From NCBI GenBank assembly GCA_963281255.1, contig OY725491.1, positions 2,294,001 through 2,358,000 of the forward strand: a DNA stretch of 64,000 nucleotides, read 5' to 3'. This stretch comes from Aphrocallistes beatrix (taxonomy: Eukaryota > Porifera > Hexactinellida > Sceptrulophora > Aphrocallistidae). The position numbers and the translations under genes were made by a program. Below, in pieces: positions 56,174-64,000 of the stretch (position 1 is the stretch's first letter; every line of letters begins with the position of its first letter). Below the pieces are notes generated by a model that worked only from the letters and a program-made list of their open reading frames with translations, was not told the DNA's origin and searched no databases.

Positions 56174-56713
56174 CTCTATATCGTTGACGCATTTTCATAT
56201 ACGAGAAGCATTCGGAAGCGAAACCGAGAGAACAACAGTCTTATATTAGATCTGAGTTTCCGTCAACAAACCACTTTGCGAGTGTTTCTGCTCCTCTCTC
56301 ACTCTCAACACTTCTTCCGGGTCCGCGTATCAAGGGATGGAAACGATTATTCGATATTGCGGTTGCACCTTTTCTTGCTCGTACGAAAGAAAAAGAAAGA
56401 TTGAGGCAGAAAGAGAATTGGTAATTGAAGTAATGGGCGGAACAGGAAGGATCAATGAAGCATTTGACCTTATAATCGACAACCTAGATCCTCCGGAGGA
56501 TGAACAACAAGAAACTGAGCGGGTCTCTTAGGACTATGCGAATGAGTCATTAGACGCTCGGACCGCTAAACTTGGGTGGGCATTATCGCACGTGAAAAAT
56601 TGTGGCTCACTCAGAAAGAAGCAGTATCTAGGTTTAAACGTCCTTCCACCATTAAAAATGACCTGTGTCTTTACCACTAAGGATATATGCTTAAAGAGTT
56701 TGACATAGTAATA
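56174..56713. other. Intergenic, no certain gene
   Basis: An open frame at 56337-56531 (plus) is acidic at its end and unrecognised. No splice or family support. Confidence 0.3.
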
Positions 56714-57045
56714 CAGTACACCCTCGCTAGTCCGAACCTCGCCAATCCGAACCCTCGCTAATCCGAACACTTCATTCTTAAAATCCGAACACCCAAAATA
56801 CAATTTTATTCGCCTCTATGCTTTGAATAAACGTTTATAAACTTAAATATATCAATAAGATTGATAAACCTCGTTAAATAAGCGATCATAGCGAAATAAT
56901 ATCCTTAATATTCTAACAATACAAATTTATTATAATTAATGCCCTATTGAATTAGTGTTATTTCACTAATCGGAACAAATTCACTAATCCGAACGATTTT
57001 TTCGAACATTGGAACAGAGCTGTTCGGATTAGCGAGGGTGTACTG
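56714..57045. mobile_element. Tigger-like MITE (CGCTAATCCGAAC family)
   Basis: CAGTACACCCTCGCTAGTCC is inverted at the right end (GGATTAGCGAGGGTGTACTG) with TA on both sides. CGCTAATCCGAACA-type motifs repeat inside. 332 bp. Confidence 0.9.
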
Positions 57046-57059
57046 TACTCAAATTTTCA

Positions 57060-57243
57060 GATCCTGGCGAGCTCTAGTGTGTCTAGCAGCAGCTTCTATG
57101 TAGCAGACTACTGTGATGGCCACATTCAAGTCTCCTCCAGGGAAGGAAACTTTCTTGATTTCTTCGGAGATGGAACCTCAATGAACCATATAGTGTATAT
57201 CCTAATCCAAGGAGAAACATTCAGGGAACTTCTACTGAAGTGA
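57060..57243 (+). pseudogene. NHL-blade fragment
   Basis: Just after a TTTTCAG acceptor-like sequence a frame reads SSFYVADYCDGHIQVSSREG, then NFLDFFGDG, ending at a stop at 57241. FYVADYxxGxIQV is an NHL signature. No other exon is recognised, so it is probably a relic of a paralogue of the 53804 gene. Confidence 0.55.
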
Positions 57244-57254
57244 ACTACGTATAC

Positions 57255-57425
57255 TTATACCATACTTGCCAACTGTCCCGTTTGTGGGACGTCCCGCTTT
57301 TTTCATTATTCTATTGAGCTGTTTTCTCGAGTGTCCCGCTTTTTGTATTCTATGTATTAATACTTTTCTATTGAGTCCCGCCATGTCCCGGGAAATTCAC
57401 GCTGTGTCCCGCTTTTATCATGACT
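57255..57425. repeat. Unclassified TGTCCCGCTTTT-type repeat
   Basis: CTTGCCAACTGTCCCG, TGTCCCGCTTTT and TCCCGGGAAATTCAC alternate in an imperfect array; related to 45115-45150. Confidence 0.6.
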
Positions 57426-57666
57426 CAAGTTGACTTACTGACATTTATTTAAATGCATACATGTGTGATTGGCCCATACAATTTCTCCTAATCTCTAGCT
57501 GAATATAATTAGACATACTTTTAATGAAAATGCATTTTGATTCGTGTTATTATCATTTACCGTTTTATTTGCTTACTTCTAGCTTCGTTATAGCGCATTA
57601 TAAACTGCATAGGCTCTGTCCTTGTGTCCTTGTATTTGTTACAAAACTACGCCTGCCACGTAATAC

Positions 57667-60600
57667 ATGTCTGAGCAGATGGACACTACTACCCAGTACG
57701 TAGCTAGTACCAGCCAGCTGTTTGATGCGGCCAAAACCACAGAGACTAACTCCCATACTTCTAACTCTATCCCTACCTACCCCCCCACGCAGTCTAGCAG
57801 CTACATTCAGTACCCGCAGCAGAACACATACCAGCAGTACTACCCCCAGCAGCCTCAACCTCAACCTCAGCAGCACTACTACTCCTACCAGCAGAACAGC
57901 TGGCCCAGTTACACCACTCCCCCGCCTCCCGGGATTGCCCCCTCTGCTCCTGCTGTCCCTCCTTCCGCCCCTCCTCCTCCTCCTCCCGGTACCTTCACAC
58001 CCTCCTACTCTTACACTGGCCCGACTACTGATCCTACAGCAGTAGCCACTAACTCGCTCAATCAGGTGAGGAATGAGGTCTACTGTCTCTTGTTTGTTCT
58101 TCTATAATTTATATGAGTTCAGCTAGATCAGACCTAACGGCTTAAACCATCTTTCAATACTGCACGTCACCATGCAGTATTGTTTATATTGAATATTATC
58201 TCTCTACATACTACATAGAGTTACTCCAACACTCCGTACAACCCCTACGACACCTCCTACCAGCACGGCACTCCACACTACTACCCTCCTCACTACCCCT
58301 CCTACTCCCCCCAGTCCCAGTCCCAGCCCCCCTACTCCCCCTACTCCCCCTACTACCCCTCCCCCACCTCCCACCCCCCGCAGACACACACCCCCTACTT
58401 CCAGAACTCCACCCAAGCCTACTACCGTGCGATGCCCCCTCCTCCTCAGCAGCAGCAGCAGTCCCTACCGCCGTACCAGTACCCGCCGGCCAAGTCCGCA
58501 CCCGCGACAGCAGCCGTGGCAGACGTGTCCGCCTCTTCGCACCCTGAGAAGGAGAGCTCCGCTGCGGGCGGGAAGGGGCGCGGGGGCGTGGTCGGGGAAG
58601 GGAGTGTGTGGAGTAAGCAGCACTCCTCTAGCTCTAAGAAGTCAGCTGATGCTGTAGGGGAGGGGAGAGGAGAGTACGGACGGAAAGGGGGGCAGTCTGT
58701 TGGTAGAGGGAAGAAGCACGCGAGTCTGGACAGTAGGTCAGTGCACATATGTAACACACTCTATTATATTCTATAACAAAAGGAGTGCCAAATGAGCGAT
58801 TTTGCATAAGAAATCAATTTTTTCAGATTGTACAGACGAACAGACCGTTTTTTAGACAATATTTCTATATAGACCTTTAACACAATTATTCGTGGAATTT
58901 AAATATTCCTCTCATTTGAATGGGGAGATAGAAGCTGACTTATTATTCAAGTGTATGGATGACTCTACAGTATTATGCTAACACATGGTCATGACGTCAT
59001 GAAGTCAGAGTAAAAATAAAAATCCTTAGTACCTAAAACTAAAAGTATATCCTCTAACTAATAAGTGGCGAAAAATCCCCTAAAAACGGGATGAGCACGT
59101 ATTTCAAAACTTTTCCGTTGATGACAGAAGTGAAATAATTGTGTCGCGACTAACACCTCCGTGTGACATCCCGCCAGTTTCTCTAGCCACGCCAGCTCGC
59201 CGCCTCCGCGCAAGAGCTCGCACTCCGCCAGCAAGAGCGGCGGCGGCGCGGACAGAGACAGAGTGAGGTACCACGACGCGGCGGACAACCTCCCCGACTC
59301 CGTGGAGAAGTACATCCAGCGCGTCTTCCTGTCCTGCGGCAGCGAGGAGGAGAAGGACCGCATCCAGGAGCTGCTGAAGAAGAAGCTGGACGACGTGATG
59401 GAGAGGGGGAAGCAGTGGGAGATCGATTGGGACACGGAGCCTACCCCCGACTCCCGCGCACTGGACGCCAGCCCCGCGGACAGAAAGAGTTAGTTTTATG
59501 TACCGGGCATGCCTAATTTCCGGGACGGGACGAGACCGTCCCGGAAAATCTAGATACCTAATTTCTGGGACGTCCCGGAGATTAGGTACCTAGATTTTCG
59601 GGATGGTTCGGTCCCGTCCCGGAAATTAGGCATGCCCCGTTTTACTCTTTAATCCATACGAGCGCACTTAACCCGGCTAGTAAGTACTTCTGTCCACAGA
59701 GTCGCCCTGTGGGCGCCTGACATATAAATAATAAGGCCCCTACGAGCGCAAATATTGATGCTTTCGCTAATCCATTTTGAAATTTGTTTACTTTATGTAT
59801 CTATTGTAAGCAAAAGTAAACAAATTATTTATTATATAATTTTTAAAATGCGATATTCGCAATCTCCACCTCTAAAAACGGTCACTCGGTCACTCGCAAA
59901 GCTAGTCTCTAGCATATTTGAGATTTGTTTACTTTATGATCTACCGTAGTACTACTATAAACGAAAATGGAAAAAATATTATCTTTATTTTTGAAAATGC
60001 GATATTCGGAATCTAGTTTTAATATATAAGATACGTTCCTGATTTTCATGATTCTAACGTCAATAAAAGCTTAATTAATGCTATGTTTTTTATGAAATTT
60101 CTGATATAGGATTTTGGTTAGATCTCTCAGAGATAGAAGCCAGTTTTTCATCCCGACTCTCTTATCGATCTCGCGATAATTTAGTAGATAAATACCTTTA
60201 TTAAATTACAAAGATTTAGTTTGAAACGCCCGTATAATTTATTTCATTAATTTAATTCTTATTGGGTTTATTGGGGGTATCTTCTAGTCCGCAAATCTCG
60301 ATGGGACGTAGATCCTTCTCCCGAGAAACCGTCCAGTCCCCCCTCGTCTTCCTCTCAGCCCTCTTCCCCCCTGAGACTGTCCTCCAGCATCAAGAGTCGC
60401 CTCGGAGTGAAGCTCCCGCCGCAGACAGAGATGGAGCCGGAGTACCCGGACTCTGTGAACGGAGTCAAGATTGAGTTGAAAGGTAACACTAACCGCATTG
60501 TAACCTCAGTTGTAGCCTCCAGGAGGAAGAAGAAGAAGAAGCGCGGCGGCCGCAAGGCTACCAGCAGTCTCACCCAGCCGATCTCCGCTCCTCTGGAGGA

Positions 60601-61495
60601 CTGCACCCCCGAGGAGAAGGAGAGGATGCAGAGACGCGTGGAGAGATTCGGCGCCACACAGCTGGACCCCAAGTCCATTCCTAAGCTGAGCATGAACTCT
60701 CTGCTCAGCAGCAACAACCTGCTGCACCTGAACTCGGATAGAATCGTGGGGACATCCACCGAGCTGGAGAAGGCCTACCTCCGTCTCACGTCGGCAGCAG
60801 ACCCTGCAGACGTGCGGCCTTTGGAAGTCCTCTACCGGTCCCTGGCGCTCGTGCTGGACAAGTGGAAAGAGAAGGGAGACTACTCCTACACTTGCGAGCA
60901 GCTCAAGTCCATCCGGCAGGACATGCGGGTGCAGGGCATCAGCAACGACTTCACGGTGCATGTGTACGAGACTCACGGCAGGATTGCGCTGGAGAAACGC
61001 GACCACGAAGAGTTCAACCAGTGCAACTCCATGCTGATGGAGCTCTACGAGTCTTGCGAAGGGAATGTGTCTGAGTTCACTGCTTACAGGGTTCTGTATG
61101 GGATACTGGTGCGAGATTTCGCAGATATTGATCAGTGCCTAGCTTGCATCCCTCATGAATTGCGCGAAAATCCTGAAATAAAGCATGCAATGAAGATTTA
61201 TGTTTCCTGGCTCACGCACGATTATTCCACCTTCTTTAACCTATACATTTCTACCCCGAATATGGGCGGCTACCTAATTGACATGTTTGTGCAGCGAGAG
61301 CGGTTGAGTGCATTGAAGGTCATAACCAACGCATATAGACCTGCGGTTTCCATCGAGTATATCACACGCATACTTGCGTTTCAAGATAGAGATGAGTGTG
61401 TTGGTTTTCTGACTAGCATCAGTGCAGTCCTGACTGCTAACGGAGATAACCTAGATTGCAAACTTTCTGCTTCAGTACTTAAAATGCCATCGTGA
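57667..61495 (+). CDS. LENG8: LENG8-like SAC3/GANP-family protein
   Basis: Exons 57667-58065, 58219-58736, 59187-59488 and 60288-61495, all with GT-AG introns and phase-consistent, give 808 residues. The N-terminal half is low-complexity Pro/Gln/Tyr/Ser (YPQQPQPQPQQ, then PPPPP and SYSPQSQSQPP). A conserved helical segment follows (SVEKYIQRVFLSC, EKDRIQELLKKKL, WDTEPTP), then KSRWDV, a basic nuclear-localisation stretch (RRKKKKKRGGRK, exon 4), ERFG and the SAC3/GANP domain (LEKAYLRLTSAADPADVRPL, LKSIRQDMRVQGI, VYETHGRIALE). LENG8/Thp3 proteins act in nuclear mRNA processing and export. Intron 3 holds a palindromic element right after the donor site. Confidence 0.94.
59503..59638. repeat. Near-perfect palindromic element in LENG8 intron 3
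   Basis: GGGCATGCCTAATTTCCGGG is matched in reverse by CCCGGAAATTAGGCATGCCC, with inner arms GAAAATCTAGATACCTAAT / ATTAGGTACCTAGATTTTC around a GGGACGTCCC centre. It starts 14 bp after the 5' splice site. A decayed relative (GATGCTTGATTTCCGGGA) occurs near 63197. Confidence 0.9.
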
Positions 61496-63499
61496 CATCC
61501 TTGTTTAGCAGCGTTGAAAAGAGAACTCGATTCATTTGATTGACTTCCTGAGAAGAGATAATTCACGATAGTTGAGTACGTAATGTACTTGTAAGTGTAT
61601 GGAACTAACTTACTGAAGACCTCTCAGGCATTTCCAGGAATATATTTACCATACAATTTTATGATAAGTAGGTGTTTATTAAGTATAAATTTAATAATGC
61701 TTACAGTCTGACACGTGTTTTAATACTTATGTTGATAATATTTCAAGTATTACTTAATACATAAAGTATCTCATTCGTACAAACAAAGTGCTCATAACAT
61801 AGTTAATACAAATTCCGGATGAGTACTAATTTCGACGCTCCACTGGCGTACGTACTATAGAGAGTTGGCAGTATTTATTATTTCATTCGTAATACAACGT
61901 TGTAGTTATGTTATAATGTATTTCTCTCGGGATTAATATTATGAAGGGTTCGAATGGCTTTTTCGTTCACCTAGGGTTTTCAAGGATCCGAATATCTTAG
62001 CTACGAAGCATCATGAAACCTTTATTTACTTCGTTTATAATAGATTCATAAAATTCATACATTTATTAGAGATGGGCATCTTTCGCAGGGCAAGCGAGCT
62101 AAGCGATCTTGTATGCACTAAACGGACCAACGTATTTCAACACCTCAATACTTTTAATTGTAACAAATGTTCGATAACTCTCTTTTTAGAGGGCGATTTA
62201 CAACAATAAATTAAGTTTTTCATGTGCATCTTTGATATATCCACTTTGTCCACCTAACTTTGGGGCCATCTATCAAGTTCAATTCTAATGAATACAAAAG
62301 CTACTAAGTTGACTAATTTATGGATAATAAATGAATTATTATCAATGTTTGAATCTCAATTTTTGTAAAAAATCTTTGATACTTTCTCTCAGGACCTGTG
62401 CTACGTGTATCCTAGATAGTTACTTTATGGGTATTACTCGTAACTAAAATTGGCTCTAATCTTATTAAAAATTGATTAATTCATTATACTTCATCATTTT
62501 TAAATCAATTGGGTCGGTTTTGTAGAAAAGCTGTTAAACTTTGATTTGCTGGTTTTTTTAAGAGGTGTCAAATATATTCGAACTTGTTTGTTTACTCACC
62601 ATTTGATACCGACGTTCTACGGTGGTAGTTCGATCAATTTAAACAAAAATCTAGAGTTTTATTATCTAAAATATTATGACATGAAAGGTTAAAAACCCCA
62701 GATCTGGACTATTAGTTACAATTGGATAATCCGATATTATTCTTCATCCCAAGAGCCTCGAACTACGCAAAATCTATTTCAGAATCCGATTTTTCTCATT
62801 TCGAACAAGTATCAGATTATGCAGATTATACTATATAGACACTATTAGACAGTACGTGTATTGAATTTCAGATTCTTTTAGTTCTTAATTGTCTTTACAA
62901 GATTTTTAAATCTTACTATTCATATGATAGCATCATTACTTATAAATTATTATGTTATCTAGCATGTGTTATACGTTTTCTCTCTTTTGTAATTGTACAA
63001 TTTATTGATCAAATTCTTTTTATCAAATTATTAGTGTTGTTAACATTACTTGTATATAAACTACAGTAATAATTTATTCTCAACTCAACTCAAGTAGAAA
63101 ACCAATGATTTCAAGACACTATCAAGTCTGTGAAAGGGATTCTAAAGAAATTATTATAGAATTAAATTAACTGAAAACAATGATTAAATATTTAGGGATG
63201 CTTGATTTCCGGGAAAGGATGTGCCCGTTCTCCAAATTAGGTATCTTGTCTCAACACATCACATCCAGTCCCGTAGTTTTAGTATGCTCATCACTTCGAT
63301 TTGAGGCAAATAGCTATTTCAACTAACTTGTATGTCAGTAATGGACTTTTATTTTTAGTTTGATCAAATAAAGGTACCTAAATCTCTGATATAGAACGAA
63401 GGTTTAAATTCATGGAACGGTTTAGTTTATTGCTGTAGTGCTTAAAGAATTTGTTCCCGAAGGAAAGGAATAATGTGAATATTTAACCAGTTTTAATTA
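61496..63499. other. Intergenic, no gene seen
   Basis: Two kilobases of AT-rich DNA. Apart from a decayed fragment near 63195-63290 related to the 59503 palindrome, no repeat, RNA or reading frame was recognised. Confidence 0.4.
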
Positions 63500-64000
63500 G
63501 TACAAGCGCGCTTCGCTTGCTTACGCTGCGCGGCTGGCAGACGCGCCCTTTGGCCTAGGCTCACATGGATTAATTTTATGGTGGTAACATTTCTAATTTT
63601 ATGGTGGTAACATTTCTAAACAGTAAGATAGATTTCTAAGTCTATCTTACTGTTATAATCGATATCAGTCGAAAATCACCAAATTTGTCAATTTTAAACA
63701 TTCGCTGAGTAATGATGACGTCATAACAGAGTGATGAGTCATTATTTTTTGATGGTAGTTATATCATATTTGAGATACAGTCGACTCCGCTTAATAGGGT
63801 CACATCGGTCAGAGGATATTTTGCCCCGATTAAGCGGAGAACCCTGTTAACCGAAAATATTATGTATTAGCTTCTACATGTGTGAGAGCTATTCCGGTCC
63901 TACCAAAAGTGGCCCGATTAAGCGGTTGACCCAATTAAACAGTGGCCCTATTAAAGCGGAGTCGACTGTATATTAATATACACATTCTATTAAATTTTCA
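63500..64000 (-). repeat. Helitron-like copy with nested MITE, cut by the window end
   Basis: The reverse tail ACAAGCGCGCTTCGCTTGCT begins at about 63503. A TTATGGTGGTAACATTTCTA duplication lies at 63577-63620, TGACGTCA at about 63716, and the body is interrupted at 63778. Confidence 0.88.
63778..63968. mobile_element. Tigger-like MITE nested in the HLE copy
   Basis: CAGTCGACTCCGCTTAATAG is inverted at the right end (CTATTAAAGCGGAGTCGACTG) with TA flanks and internal GATTAAGCGG motifs. 191 bp. Confidence 0.92.

Noticed and set aside
56337..56531. Small acidic open frame after the hAT MITE
   Set aside because: No family resemblance, splice support or homologous motif; chance frame is more likely.
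58204..58501. Gly/Val-rich open frames on the minus strand of LENG8 exon 2
   Set aside because: Antisense reading of the Pro/Tyr/Ser-rich low-complexity exon.

Overview
This is animal nuclear DNA. Genes are split by GT-AG introns (66-77 bp up to about 1.5 kb), intergenic DNA is AT-rich and packed with transposons, and the recognisable genes (USP39, LENG8-type SAC3 protein, PSTK, PM20D2, acyl-CoA-binding protein, NAAA remnant, NACHT-LRR remnant, coiled-coil/NHL proteins) are a metazoan set. Several families fit an early-branching animal such as a sponge, but nothing seen fixes the species. No rRNA, tRNA or CRISPR array was recognised.

Layout. 1-6625: a large DNA transposon cut by the window edge. 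Its inverted ends are tandem arrays of an exact 186-bp unit, and between them lies a decayed DDE-type transposase with a C-terminal OTU protease domain and a 2A-like peptide on a separate first exon. 6925-8115: a divergent actin with altered nucleotide-site residues. 8184-9030: Tc1 relic. 9152-10803: two-exon PM20D2-like amidohydrolase. 12230-12640: broken NHL-repeat gene. 14789-15118: acyl-CoA-binding protein. 15708-17051: two-exon divergent beta-tubulin without the acidic tail. 17810-21369: five-exon USP39/Sad1 splicing factor with a MITE in its long intron. 22824-24331: frameshifted SLC2/Tret1-like sugar transporter on the minus strand.

24590-38815 is a nested mobile-element complex. An intact three-exon C2H2 zinc-finger tyrosine recombinase (Crypton-like, 33618-37284) lies head-to-head with a partial inverted copy of its own 5' region. 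That inverted copy was split by a hAT element with 8-bp target-site duplications (CTCAGACT), and the hAT now contains about 5 kb of a 20/40-bp minisatellite. A second array of the same satellite lies beyond the recombinase at 37985-38578.

38579-50650 is repeat-rich: a mariner relic, E-box and SphI-palindrome minisatellites, a MITE just upstream of PSTK (41760-42694, one frameshift), an NAAA pseudogene joined in frame to hAT sequence at its catalytic cysteine, and repeated copies of a Helitron-like family (called HLE below) with nested MITEs. 50690-51950 is an NLR-type remnant, 53804-55078 an intact coiled-coil/NHL gene, and 57667-61495 a four-exon LENG8-like gene. The window ends in an HLE copy with a nested MITE.

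The genes are not an operon or pathway. Housekeeping genes (mRNA splicing, mRNA processing/export, acyl-CoA binding, Sec-tRNA synthesis) are interspersed with lineage-specific divergent paralogues (actin, tubulin, NHL, NLR), and transposons supply most of the remaining sequence, including DNA within 220 bp of two start codons.
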